A stretch of DNA of 64,000 nt, from contig CM043960.1 in the NCBI GenBank assembly GCA_014529385.2, positions 30,228,396 through 30,292,395 on the forward strand, written 5' to 3'. The DNA is from Adiantum capillus-veneris (Eukaryota; Streptophyta; Polypodiopsida; Polypodiales; Pteridaceae). Shown one piece after another: positions 33,338 to 44,827 of this stretch. The notes beneath the pieces were generated by a model. That model was not told where the DNA came from and did no database searches. It saw nothing but the letters and a program-made list of their open reading frames with translations. Every line of letters starts with the position of its first letter. Within the stretch, counting starts at the first letter, position 1. The translations under genes and the position numbers were made by a program.

Positions 33338-34450
33338 CAACGCTTCAAGAAGCCACAAAGAAGTGATAGGATGCCTCTACATCCCATCAAGGTAACCCAA
33401 CCATTTGAAAAGTGGGGCTTAGACTTTGTAGGACCGATTAGTCCGGTTGCACGTAACACGCAATCACGATATATCATTGTCGCTACCGACTATGTAACCA
33501 AATGGGCTGAAGCAAAAGCAACACGAAAGGCGGATGCAAAAACAACAGCTAAGTTCCTCTTTGAGAACATTATCACACGTTTTGGATGCCCCTTTGAACT
33601 TGTGAGTGACAATGGAACTCATTTTATAAATGAAGTAATAAAAGAACTCACATCAAACTTCATGATATCTCACCACAAGTCTACACCCTATTATCCCCAA
33701 GCAAATGGCCAAGCTGAGAGTACCAACAAAACTCTCATCTCCATTTTGACAAAGACAGTCGAGGCTCATCGCACTGATTGGGACCTAAAGCTTACATCAG
33801 CTTTATGGGCTTATCATACTGCGTATAAAGTTGTTATTAATTGCACACCGTTTAAGATGGTGTATGGCCAAGAAGCAATTATGCCATGGGAGTTTGTCAT
33901 TCCTAGTCTTCAAGTAGCTTCTCAAGAAGGTTGGGATGGTAACCCCTTAGTGGAGCGATTATATATCCTGGAAAGGCTAGATGAAGAGAGGCAATTAGCT
34001 GTGCGAAATGCTCTAGTGGAGAAGGATAGGAGAAAGAAGTGGTTTGATAGCCATTTAAAGGATAAAGACATCAAGGTTGGTGATAAAGTTCTTATGTACG
34101 GGGTACGTAATGAAAAGAAGAAATTGAAATACGCTGGTAAGGGACCATATCGAGTGTGTGAAATTACCCCGCAAGGTACCATTCGTGTGGAGACTCTAGA
34201 TGGAGTTGAAACCATTGGATTCCTTAATGGGAGTAAATTCAAAAGATATTATGATCCTCTAAGCCAGGAAGAGTTGCAAGCTATCCATCAAAAGAAGGCT
34301 GCCAAGGAACAAGCAGAGCTTAAAAAAATCCAAGCAAGAGTTGAGGCTCGAGAACGACAACAACGTCTTAGACGCCAACGAGAGGCTAATCTGGGAATCA
34401 CGCAAGCATTTTTCGAGGACACAGATGACGACTCATTAAAATCTGAGCCA
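33338..34450 (+). pseudogene. E4 integrase core and C-terminus
   Basis: The frame continues after the TGA. The catalytic triad is complete: D18 (KWGLDFVGPI), D80 (VSDNGTHF) and E116 (NGQAESTNK), counted from the ATG at 33371, a D-D-35-E spacing. A C-terminal block KVGDKVLMYG and GKGPYRVCEITPQGTIRVETLDG forms the SH3-like domain. A charged helix (KKAAKEQAELKKIQARVEARERQ) leads to PR2. There is no chromodomain. It would join cDNA to host DNA. Confidence 0.92.
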
Positions 34451-34454
34451 CCCC

Positions 34455-34800
34455 TACGATACCCAATTGAGCTAAATAGCCCCTATGGGAAAGTACTATA
34501 CAATGCCTTATTAGGTACGGGAGCTAAACACAATTTGTTATCCTATGGAGTTTGGTGTCAATTAGGGAAACCGACCCTATCCCCGAGTACGATGCAAGTC
34601 AAGGGCATTAATAAAAAGAAAACTGCTATTCTTGGAGTCCTTCAGACCCCTGTTGTCTATGACAATGGAAGCATAGTGCAGAGGTTTCTAGTCATGCCCG
34701 TAGGAGCTATGGAAGGCAACGTAAACCTAGGACGCACGTGGATGTTGGCAACCAAATGCACTATTAATTGGGATACTGGTAGTGTCACGATGCGACCACC
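34455..34800 (+). pseudogene. E4 second retropepsin-like domain (PR2), after integrase
   Basis: IELNSPYGKVLYNALLGTGAKHNLLSYGVW, then GINKKKTAILGVLQTPVVYDNGSIVQRFLVMP and NLGRTWMLATKCTINWDTGSVTM. Order and spacing match retropepsins (hydrophobic-LLxTGA-x-x-NLLS, flap, hydrophobic-L-G-x-x-W, INW). The catalytic Asp is replaced: codon 34514-34516 is GGT (Gly). E6 has LLDSGA at this position. It is in frame with integrase and tail. The role is unknown: a second processing enzyme, or a fold reused for binding. Confidence 0.72.
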
Positions 34801-35650
34801 GACTCTTACCCCTATCATTCAAGCAAAGTCACCTACGTTGCAAACTCTAGCAAAGTTGAAGGAGAGCCAACATTCACAAGCCAAGGTGGTTAACTCGTCT
34901 TTGCCGGCTACCCATGAATCTAGCACTTCAACACTTGTAGTTGCAGCAAGCAGTAATATTGCAAGTACTCAACCTGCACGACCTAAGAGTACATATCAAT
35001 GGGTCCCCAAGGCCTTACTTCCAACTACCTCAACCCTCCCATCCATTCCAAGAAAAAATTTCCCCGGAAAACCAAGAGCGCGCCCTAGGAGAGTCAAGAC
35101 CAAATCATGATGGATTCCAAAACAACTGTTAGAAGCCCAAGGCTACTATGATGGAAATGAGAAAATTTGGGTACCTAAACGTAAAATGTGTCCTTCCCTA
35201 TCGACAACAAACCCATATGAGTCAAACAGTGTAACGCTAAAGCCAATGGCAGACCGTGGGAAGGGAAATATCACAGAATGCTACACACCTAGTCCAGAGC
35301 TAGTTTGGGCTCCAAGGCAAAACCAATTTATTCCACCTAGCTCAGGATGGGGGGAGTTCCATGAAGCTTCTAGCTCCTCATGTAATACATCCATAGAGGT
35401 AAAAGCTTCTACACAGCCTCCATCTATAGTAGTGGACCTCCATGAAGCTACAAAAGAATCCACACCTCCCAGTGGTCAAGAATCACCTGATGAACCACTT
35501 CAAGTTCGATCCTGGGAGAGTACCTTACCACCCTTGCAACTTGACGAGGCACCTAGGGTAATAGAAAACTACTGGCAAAAATCCTCACCTATTACCAACT
35601 GGAACAATTGGTTTCAAAGGGTGAAGACATCATTTCAAATGGTATGATCT
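34801..35650 (+). pseudogene. E4 Pol C-terminal tail with W-x-P-K/R repeats
   Basis: Open to the TGA at 35108-35110 and beyond it in the same frame to about 35647. The tail is Ser/Thr/Pro-rich with four Trp motifs: TYQWVPKAL (about 35000), WIPKQLL directly after the TGA, KIWVPKRKM (about 35170) and LVWAPRQNQ (about 35310). A last block NWNNWFQRVKTSFQMV ends at the TGA just before the internal PPT. Confidence 0.75.
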
Positions 35651-35654
35651 ACCC

Positions 35655-35668
35655 AAGGAAGGGGGGAG
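35655..35668 (+). promoter_or_regulatory. E4 internal polypurine tract
   Basis: AAGGAAGGGGGGAG lies directly behind the end of the pol tail, 2 kb before the true PPT. Similar tracts sit at the same place in E5 (42333-42346) and E6 (58238-58250). It could prime a second plus strand, as central PPTs do (inference). Confidence 0.65.
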
Positions 35669-35745
35669 TGTTTGTGGACATCCATTATTCACTTGCTTCC
35701 CTCTCAACCTTTCCCCCTGACCCCTTAATCTCCAATCTTAGGGAA

Positions 35746-35756
35746 TGTATATATAA
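35746..35756 (+). promoter_or_regulatory. Possible internal TATA box
   Basis: TATATATAAAG, about 140 bp upstream of the ATG at 35895. It may drive the downstream ORF; equally, AT-rich sequence can give this by chance. Confidence 0.35.
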
Positions 35757-35894
35757 AGCCTTATACTCACAAAAACAAGATAAAAAAGTAAAAGATCAAG
35801 AGCCATAACACAAAATCATAAAACCAAATTATGCACAAGAACACGACCCTTGTAATATTTGCACTCTAACCATCATCTATTTGCGTGTACAGAT

Positions 35895-36317
35895 ATGGCT
35901 AGTACGCTAGAGTCATCCACTCCTGCCTTGGGTGAGAGGTACCCTCGTTACTTTTCACAAATATTTCACATGGTCTTTCCAGTGCTTGCATGTGAATGGG
36001 ATTTGATAGGTACGCTAGCATGTGAGAGGAATTTTGAGGAGTTAGAATGGCTGATACGTCTCTTGACCACGTCTGATCCATACTTAGTAGAGAGCGTTTC
36101 TCCCATTGCACAAGCCTACCCTTTTGACCAAGATGACTATAGGCGTCTAGTGACGTTCTTAGTAAACATGGGCACCTATGATGAAGAAGAAAATTTACAC
36201 GACTACACGGATGGCACATATGGTCTCATGGATGATGACTTTGTTTATCTCGACGACAAGGATAGGGGTTTAGCCTTAGGGTTTCCCCCCAACCTCTACA
36301 ATATCCTATTCCCTTGA
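35895..36317 (+). CDS. E4 accessory ORF, 140 aa, unknown function
   Basis: Open from ATG 35895 to TGA 36317: MASTLESSTPALGERYPRYF, then FHMVFPVLACEWDLIGTLA, NFEELEWLIRLLTTSD, FDQDDYRRLVTFLVNMGTYDEE, and an acidic YTDGTYGLMDDDFVYLDDKD ending GFPPNLYNILFP. It looks like a small, mostly helical acidic protein; I see no signal peptide or membrane helix and no known domain. Just upstream is a CTAAC-type branch site (35866-35870) and an ACAG acceptor at 35889-35892, so it may be expressed from a spliced RNA. It is intact although pol is not, so it could be young or short enough to escape damage. Confidence 0.6.
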   Translation: MASTLESSTPALGERYPRYFSQIFHMVFPVLACEWDLIGTLACERNFEELEWLIRLLTTSDPYLVESVSPIAQAYPFDQDDYRRLVTFLVNMGTYDEEENLHDYTDGTYGLMDDDFVYLDDKDRGLALGFPPNLYNILFP

Positions 36318-37676
36318 CTCTCTAGGGGGAGTGCAAATAATTAGGTTAGAATTCCTTATGTTTTTTGTTGTGTTCAATAAGTGTTGGTACCTTTTTCCAC
36401 TAATGTGCCTCCTGGAGGTATTCCTTTTGTTTCCTAGTGTGTACAAGAGCGTGTTGCTATTGGTAGGATTTGGACCTTCATGGAATCTTTATCTCAACTC
36501 ACTCTTCAAATCAAGCGCGACCATCGACACAAACAGGTGTTTCTTGTCCATTAGCATTGCCCCTTATCTTTTTTGCATCTATGATTGTCTGCTTTGATTG
36601 CGATTGGTAGCCTAATATTCACCGCATTTGCTTAGTATCAAACATTTAATTCAATGTAATTTTTTGTCATAATCACTTGTCTAGGTTTAAAAATTAAGCA
36701 GTCCGACTAAGCTAGTTTAACCAAGTTAGGTATTAGAAATCTTCTCTTAATACCATGGGGAATGCCTTCCTAATAATTAATGGTTACTTAGGTTCTTAAT
36801 CCGATTTAGGTAGCATTGTGTGAAATTTACTAGGGCTTTCTAGTGGGCTTGACCCTATTGACCTTTAGCTTAACTATTATAAAGGGAGTTTACTAGTGTG
36901 ATGAGCCTGGGGAGGTGTATCAGTGTTATATGACCCCCCAAAGTTACAAAATTAAAATGCTGAAAAATGAACAAACAAAAAATCAAAGTGCCACACTGTA
37001 AAATCTTAAGCTGGAAGAGAAATCTCAGCTTGATTTGGTAATTCACTCACATGTATTGCCTATGGTACTAGAGCCCTAGAGGTTCCCAGTATGGGCGCTT
37101 TTACTTGAAAAGCAAAAAACCCAAGGCATAAAAAATAAGCACACACATCAAAATTGAATCACTGTGAAAAGACTTGGGGGGTCAAAGAAAAAGTAATCAG
37201 TCAGGCGATGATTTCATGAGAAATTCCTTTTATGGTAGCTTAACTACAAGGTCTTCTAGATATAGCCTCTAGTCAACCCTCGAACATGAATACTTGGCTC
37301 TCGCGATTAAACAACTTAATTGTCCACGGAAAATTAAGAAGCTTACCCATGGTATTAATATTCGATCTCTAGTGCCCTTCGACCGTCAAATTAGCGACCC
37401 CAGACTTGTTTAATTTTTTACCTTTACATCTATTTATGCATTTGATTACATAGCAATTTAATGTTCATTGCTGACAAATTGTTTGAAATTCTTTTACCAA
37501 TCAATTTGTCTACCTAAAACTGCATATGCTTTTTAATCACTTATGAGAATGCAATTACTGTGCCAATGTTGTTTGATTTTGCAATGACTGAAGAAGGCTA
37601 AGGACATTCATCTCAAATGCTCTTCCACCTCAACGAAAGAGCTTCAACTCAATAGCTTCAGAGGACGGAATCTACA
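36318..37676 (+). other. E4 non-coding spacer
   Basis: AT-rich, no supported gene and no repeat array. Small frames (36331-36597) lack motifs. Just before the PPT lies CAGAGGACGGAATC, resembling the GGACGA block that precedes PPTs in many gypsy elements. Confidence 0.5.
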
Positions 37677-37677
37677 T

Positions 37678-37691
37678 TAGGAAGGGGGACA
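37678..37691 (+). promoter_or_regulatory. E4 polypurine tract
   Basis: AGGAAGGGGGACA directly before the 3' LTR start TGTTAACC. Confidence 0.9.
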
Positions 37692-38353
<662 letters not shown>

Positions 38354-38420
38354 CATGGATTGACAATTATGTTCATGGTTCTTGTTATGTCTGCAATAAG
38401 ATAAGAGTGAGGTTTGGAAG
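38354..38420 (+). mobile_element. E3 internal region, copy 3, right piece
   Basis: CATGGATTGACAATTATG and the next 50 bases match 15440-15506 of copy 2, continuing the sequence interrupted at 24551. Homology ends near 38420, where copia-related sequence begins. Confidence 0.9.
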
Positions 38421-38605
38421 CCCACCCACACCCCGAGAGACTCCATGATTAAATCTATAGTTCCCAATGGTGTACCTTGAACTAAGTCCTCTTCAACCAA
38501 AATAATAGATCCTTGTCCCACTTACCCTCTTGCAATGAACAGGTCCAACATTTCATGGACAACTTAAGGACCTCTCTTCTTAAGCAAGAAAAGAGAAACC
38601 AATAT
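38421..38605 (-). mobile_element. Copia leader fragment
   Basis: On the minus strand this follows a primer site; small minus frames (38291-38521, 38482-38700) show no clear gag. It abuts E3 copy 3 abruptly, so the rest of that copia element has been lost. Confidence 0.45.
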
Positions 38606-38616
38606 CTCTGATACCA
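38606..38616 (-). promoter_or_regulatory. Copia primer-binding site, initiator tRNA-Met type
   Basis: The minus strand reads TGGTATCAGAG, the standard copia PBS, one base from an LTR end ...CATTACA. Confidence 0.85.
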
Positions 38617-38617
38617 A

Positions 38618-39502
38618 TGTAATGGAATTAAACTATGAACATTGATAATAGCGGAATTTAGAGAACTATAGTGAGCATATTTATGAAAATACTTTGACAA
38701 AATAGAGGGAGAACTTGATTAGAGGGAGCAACATAAAAGTTTTACTTAATAATCTTGGCATGAACAATACTTTGCAAGAGAGAGAATCAGAGAAATTGAC
38801 AACAGTTGAGGACCAAATTTATGTGGAGCTGGTCCCCCCTCCAAAAGGCTTTTGTATTATAGATTCTCCCATAAAGAGAGACTTGGTACAATACAAGCTT
38901 TGTGCTCCTTGAGACCTTGATGGTGCCATGAAGATAGAAAGCTTCATGCACCACAATTATGTCCGTAAACTTAATTCATGAAAGCATTAACTTGTCCCCG
39001 ATCTCAGTCCCAAGATCTCAAACACCTTCAAAGGTGGAGAGAGCTAGCAGGGAATGAGGGTAGGGAAAAGCAAGAAGAAGTATTCTTACAAAAAGAAGTA
39101 GTGTCCTCTCATGCCATTACTCATAGCGCTTAGCATAGCATAGTAATGGAGATGAAGAAGATGGCAAGCATAGTATTGAAGCATGGCTCTTGGTTGGATT
39201 TGCATTCCATAGCCAAGAGTGTTGGTGTAGGCTCTTAACTTCTCAATCTTAGAGAAGGAGATGAAGTTCTTGCACTTTCACCAAGTGAGAATGAAAGTAT
39301 GTGAGTGTGTGTGAGAGGGACTATACTATCAAGCACACCCCCAACTTGCCTTGGTCGATCCCTCCTTGTATCTTATGATTCAATTTGATTGGACCCCTGC
39401 AAGCCTAGCCAATCACATGCTTAGTGCATATCAAGCAACAAGGGTAGAATTTGGACAAGTTTCCTCCCTACCCCTTTGAGATAGAGGGCTTGATAATGAT
39501 AG
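38618..39502 (-). repeat. Copia 5' LTR fragment
   Basis: On the plus strand it begins TGTAATGGAATT next to the PBS. The far end is unclear; E5 begins at 39503 and may truncate it. It is unlike the E1 LTR, so this is a different copia family. No gene. Confidence 0.5.
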
Positions 39503-40457
39503 TGTTGGAGGGGAGAAACTCACACACCCATGAAGTGCATGCAAACACTACCTAGATCAACATAATGTCAATCGAGGACATAGATGACACGATAGGCACA
39601 CAGAGGAAATCTCTTAAGCTTGTCAGGCTGAGACCATCCTACACATACAACACTCAGGAAGGCCAACTAAACCACAATCAAGAACCTCACTGCTCTCAAC
39701 TACACCACCTAGCCACATACACACATACGGAAGGTAACCCACCTAATCATGCCAGATTCATACGAAACTTAAGGAACACCATCCCCTCACTAGGATACAC
39801 CTGTCCCTAAGCTTCTACACTCAAAATCCTCACTCAAAACCCATCTATGAAAAACACGTAGGATGATAGAATAGAATTTTGAAAGTGCCCGAAACTGAAA
39901 TTTATGAGTACCTATGTGTAGCATATGTCGCCACAATTCTATAGACTACTAGCATGCAAAAAACAGACATCGTTTGATACACTTACGACCACAAATAGCA
40001 CGTAGATGCGTCGGCGTGTGCGCTTCATCTTGCGTGGAATGCTTGGCGTCATCGCGTAGCTCTCCTCAAGCCTACAACAATGGTGCAGTCGAATCTCCAA
40101 TGTGTTGAGCGAGCCGGGCGTAGCGAGAGAATGAAGCTCACGCTCACTCTCTTTCTCTCTCACACACAGTAGACGGCAGCGCTGAGTTTTGATTATGATA
40201 AAAGTCTTTTTACAAAATGACCTAGGTACCTTATATACTAAGGCTACCTTAGGTTTAACCAAAAATGGGGTTGAAAGGGTCAAATGGCTTTGTATTTACA
40301 ATCTGGAAGTGCCATTGCACCCCGGCTTTTGAACTAGAATAACTACTCATTACAAATGAAGTTTATAGCCATAATCCGCAGCATTTCATAATCCGCAAAA
40401 GATAAGACTTTGGTACGAAACTTGAGTTATGTTGTGTTGTTGACCCGGCGGTCAACA
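39503..40457 (-). repeat. E5 3' LTR (955 bp)
   Basis: The plus strand reads TGTTGGAGGGG ... GGTCAACA. It aligns with 44846-45783 with scattered differences and about 20 extra bases near 40376-40398 (a duplicated CATAATCCGCA word). A minus-strand TATATAA lies near 40232, with a CT-rich leader tract near 40145-40170. Confidence 0.93.
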
Positions 40458-40475
40458 TTCCCCCCTTCCGCGTTC
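40458..40475 (-). promoter_or_regulatory. E5 polypurine tract and upstream hairpin block
   Basis: On the minus strand GCGGAAGGGGGGAA precedes TGTTGACC. Directly upstream is CATGTCGGGGACGACATG, arms CATGTCG and CGACATG, shared with E6. Confidence 0.88.
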
Positions 40476-40522
40476 ATGTCGTCCCCGACATGACCTGATT
40501 GTCGATGGCGATGTGGTCTTTG

Positions 40523-41084
<562 letters not shown>

Positions 41085-42332
41085 GTCTGCTCTTTGTCAT
41101 TGAGGACTTCTTTGTTCCTGTGCAATCATGTTGTTAGTGTTGTCTGCAGCTTTGTCATTATAGGTCATTCTTCGACTAGCCATTGAGGAGAAGTATGCTA
41201 TGATCTAAAATTGGTGCTCCAATTCATTTGTCAATTGATTTGAGTAGCATTTCCTTATTGTTGATGTAGAAGGAATATGTACAAGAGGATGGTGATAGGT
41301 GTCTTTAGATTAGGGTCTAAAACCTGGATGACCAAAGGGAAAAAACCCGGTGGGAAAAAAATGCCTTTGGTATACGCTCTTATTGGAGTTGGCAGTTGAA
41401 CGTGAAGTACATGTTCATGAAAGGTGAGTGCTTGGGTGAAACACGGAAAGAGTGCCTGATGCAAGTGCCAATTTTGGGACACTCTATATGCATATGAGAA
41501 ATTTGTCAACAAAAGCATGCAATGTGAAAGAAGGAGATGATGGGTGTTTCGAGGAATAAATGTAGCACATGTGACATCAAAAGATGTCTCAATAGCTTCC
41601 ACCTTTCCAAGAAGGGTTTTCGATGTAGAAGTTTCTCCACTCGTATCTCACTGTGCTCAGTATGTGAGTGTCTTTTGGACCTTCTCCTTCACTTCACCAG
41701 ACTTAAGTACTTAGACTTCGACTCTTTTGCTCACCTATACTAGCATGAGCGACACAACGTAAATATGCTCAACTCTTCCAGCTTGAGCAGTACCTAGAAT
41801 AGCTAAGACGCTTAGACCACATAGAATATTACTTGAAGCTTTGGGACTAACACCTCACTCATTTTGTGGCTTAGCTACTCGACTCTGACTTTTATGACTT
41901 GTCGGTTGCATGTTGACACTGCTTTGTGACAAGTTCTTCGGATGTTGTAGTGGCTGCTGAGACATACTTCGTGAAGTTTCATCGTTTCCCTGTACCTTCT
42001 TCTCTTTGTAGTGCTCAGGCCTCTCGTCAGTCTTTTCTTCATGTGGATTATGGATTTTTTAAATTTTATTTTTAATAATAAACAAAGAAAATCTTAAAAC
42101 AAACTTAACAAAAGAAAAATCATTCAAATAGAAATCTAAATGCTATGTACACTATACACAAGTCCCTAGGGCTCATATATGGATTTTGTCCCCATACTCC
42201 TCTGTAACACTACTATGAGGGAATATACTCTAAATTTTGTCAAACAATTATCACAATAAAACGCAAAAATTCAATGCATCTCACAAAACATTGCCCTCTA
42301 ATAGTCATAATGTTAGGTCCGCATTCAGAATG
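41085..42332 (-). pseudogene. E5 accessory ORF remnant and conserved post-tail segment
   Basis: The frame 41602-41255 contains FFPLVIQVLDPNL, homologous to E3 near 14150. The stretch 41900-41690 matches the post-tail segment of E3 (AAGCTTCAAG, TCAAGCTGGAAGAGTT, GAGTCGAAGTCT). The end of the accessory protein (FLPS...FEEAFY) is absent; helicase sequence occupies that place. Confidence 0.6.
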
Positions 42333-42346
42333 CCTCCCCCCTTCCT
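42333..42346 (-). promoter_or_regulatory. E5 internal polypurine tract
   Basis: The minus strand reads AGGAAGGGGGGAGG after GGATGACTCCAAAT. The E6 counterpart is AGGAGGGGGGGAGG after GGAGGACTCAGACT. Confidence 0.7.
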
Positions 42347-42669
42347 ATTTGGAGTCATCCTTTACGAGAGGGTATCGCCAAGGGTATGTGTTGTGCTTGG
42401 GCAATTAAAAGTTGTGCCTATGCAGGCCTTGTAATGTAGCCCTATTATGCATACACAGTCAATGCATGGAAAAGATTTATGATGTGCAAGATGTGGGTAT
42501 AAGAAATTTTCTTATTGACATTTGTTGGCGAGGCTTCCTATTCTAAGAAATGTAATGGTCTTTGAAGCTCCTGTATCGTTGCTTGATTGAAGCGACTTGC
42601 TCTCTTCTAACTGTACTGTAATCGTAGGAAGAATTGTAAGAATTCAAGCGGCGATGCACTGATAGCAGT

Positions 42670-43450
42670 TTTGTTGTTCTTCTTTTGGACCCATTTCTTT
42701 GCGATTATTGGCTGTTTTGTTGCTGACGCTCATTTGGGAACCCATACTTGCCTGTGCTTCATTTGTGTTTGAAGAGACTTCTTTGGGATCCACCTTTTTG
42801 TTGTGTGAGTCAACAGTGGTCTTTGCTTCAGCCCTTGTACGCTTGGTTGGTGACGGGATTCAGGCTTTGAAAGTTGATACTGTGGTTGTTTTGGAATCCA
42901 AATGAATTCCTGACCTTTTTTGTGCTTGAATCAACCTCTTTGGAGCCCAAACCTGAGTTGTGAAAGCTTGCGACTTTGTGATATTCTTACCTGTTCGTGC
43001 ACGCTTTCCTTGTTTTTGTTTTGGTGTTGGATCTTGTGATTTTTCATTAGAGATCTTTGTCTTCTTGATCCATATCTGTTTTTGGCCAATCTGGCTTTTT
43101 GGTATCCAGATTTGTCGAGCTTTTTGGCTTTGACTTGTTCTTTTGACCTGTCATGGTTGTTGCTGAAGGGTAAGATTCATCACTATCGCTACTATCCTCA
43201 GCAAGGTTGACTTCTTGTACTTTCCCTTGATTTTTTGATGGTAGTAGAAAGTTACTGTCTGTTTGCTTGTGGGTGGTAGTTTCTTAGAGGACTTTTCTAG
43301 CCCATTGATTAGAGCATTGTTAGCTCGTTGCTTTGGTCGTATTCCTCCTAGCTGAGTCTTTGCATCCTTATTAGGAGCCATGTATGAGGATGCTTGTGGT
43401 GGCTGTGTCTTCACCGAGGACTTTGGAATCCACTTTTGATGCACTTTATT
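42670..43450 (-). pseudogene. E5 Pol tail with about eight W-I-P-K motifs
   Basis: Over two frames the minus strand gives QKWIPKSS, RQIWIPKSQ, KQIWIKKTK, TQVWAPKRL, then after a frameshift FIWIPKQP, KRWIPKKS, RQVWVPK and KKWVQKKN. Spacing is about 15-40 residues, in Lys/Gln/Ser/Thr-rich sequence. A long Thr/Lys-rich spacer follows the first motif. Stops at 43148 and near 42740 break it. Confidence 0.75.
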
Positions 43451-43576
43451 CGTGTAGCGATGACATTGATTCCCGGGTCGTTGATCTTATTGAAGCTCGA
43501 AGTGTTCTACAGAGTCATAGAACTCGTCGTCTTCTTCATCTTTTGATTCTCCACATTTCTTTGTTTGCTCCTTAGT

Positions 43577-44090
43577 TCAAGAGCTTGTTGATGTCTCGAT
43601 CTCTTCATTTTCCTGGATTACACTCACTGCAAAATAAGGAACGACATCATAGCCATTTTCATCACAAAACTTTGTTCTGGGAGCATCCTCCACGCCGCAC
43701 ACGTCCAAAGTAGCCAAGATGTGTTCCCATCCAAAAGGCTCTAACTCTTCTTCAGGAAATGGTTTTGGGATATAGTCCTTATCCTCTATAACCCGAACTA
43801 GGATACATTCCTCACGTTTCAAGCTACCACATTGTGAAGCTCCACACATCCACAGTTCTTTAGGCTTACCTAACCAAGTTGGAAGTTCTGATCCTGCTAC
43901 TGTGGCGGAATCAAACTCCTCAACCGGTGTTCTCGTCACATCCCTATAGCTATGGTCCCTCAAGTTTACCTTTGTTATGGTTTCCATATGTCTCAGGTAT
44001 ATATGTTCATAACCCCAATCTTGGACCATTTTCAATTGTCGCATGAATGGTCTTCCTAGAATGATTTCATAGTTGTTCTTTCACAATTGC
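43577..44090 (-). pseudogene. E5 end of PR1 and following linker
   Basis: EIILGRPFMRQLKMVQDWGYEHIYLRHMETITKVNLRDHSY, EFDSATVAGSELPTWLGKPKELWMCGASQCGSLKREEC, ATLDVCGVEDAPRTKFCDENGYDVVPYF. It is nearly the same protein as E6 63944-63369. The N-terminal half of PR1 and all of gag are missing. The frame runs to a TAG and then into an acidic stretch (ESKDEEDDEFYDSVEHFE) joined to the tail, marking the internal deletion. Confidence 0.85.
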
Positions 44091-44827
44091 AAAAACATGC
44101 AAAAATCACTCAATTTAAGCCTTTGCATAAATTTTACGTTTTCTGACTCCGCCTTTTGGCTTTTGGTCAACAAAAATAGGGAAAAACATCCAAGTCAATA
44201 TGAAAATAGGGTAAAGCCTACCCTCTGAACCCACTGGTGTAGTCAGAATTTTCAAATTTGGTCTCCAAAACCCCCTTGAGACATCCTACACGTAGGATGT
44301 CTATGTTTACAGAATTGCAGGTTTTCTTCATAGAACCCTTGCAAATGCTCTTTTATATGTACAACATCGGTTAGTCATACAAAAATATCCACAAAAGCTT
44401 GTTTAATGCATTTTTACTCTCAAAAGCACACTTTTCCGTGATTTCAAATGCAATCAAGCACTTTAGCAAATAATTCAGTGTTGAATAGCTCTAGATCAGA
44501 ATTGGATCACTTACCTAAAGCTACTCCTACAAATCATATGGGGGTTTGCATCTATGAGTAGAAAAACGCTTCACTACCACACACGGACTAGTAAACGCTT
44601 TTATCACCTCACAAATCACTCGACCACCAACAACTACTCTAATCCACAGATCCTAACTAAACCTATCTAGTCGCAGACCCTCGGCAAGACACACGCTTCC
44701 TGGCTATCCACTTGATCGCGGAATATCCTCTTCCGGATCCACTTAAGAAAAACGCTTTCTTTAGCCGAAACTAAATCAAGCAACCATCACACGAGTATTA
44801 GTAGGAAACCTACTTAGGTCCTTGTGT
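44091..44827 (-). other. E5 leader
   Basis: Non-coding. It contains one 24-bp palindrome (44279-44302) about 530 bp from the PBS. No gag frame is present. Confidence 0.6.
44279..44302. repeat. 24-bp palindrome in the E5 leader
   Basis: Arms AGACATCCTAC and GTAGGATGTCT around AC. The E6 form is AGACATCATAC/GTATGATGTCT: both arms differ by one base and pairing is kept. Confidence 0.85.

Noticed and set aside
35669-35860. A complete internal LTR starting TGTTTGTGG behind the internal PPT of E4
   Set aside because: A TATA-like word is present but I found no matching second copy or CA end, so I list only the internal PPT.
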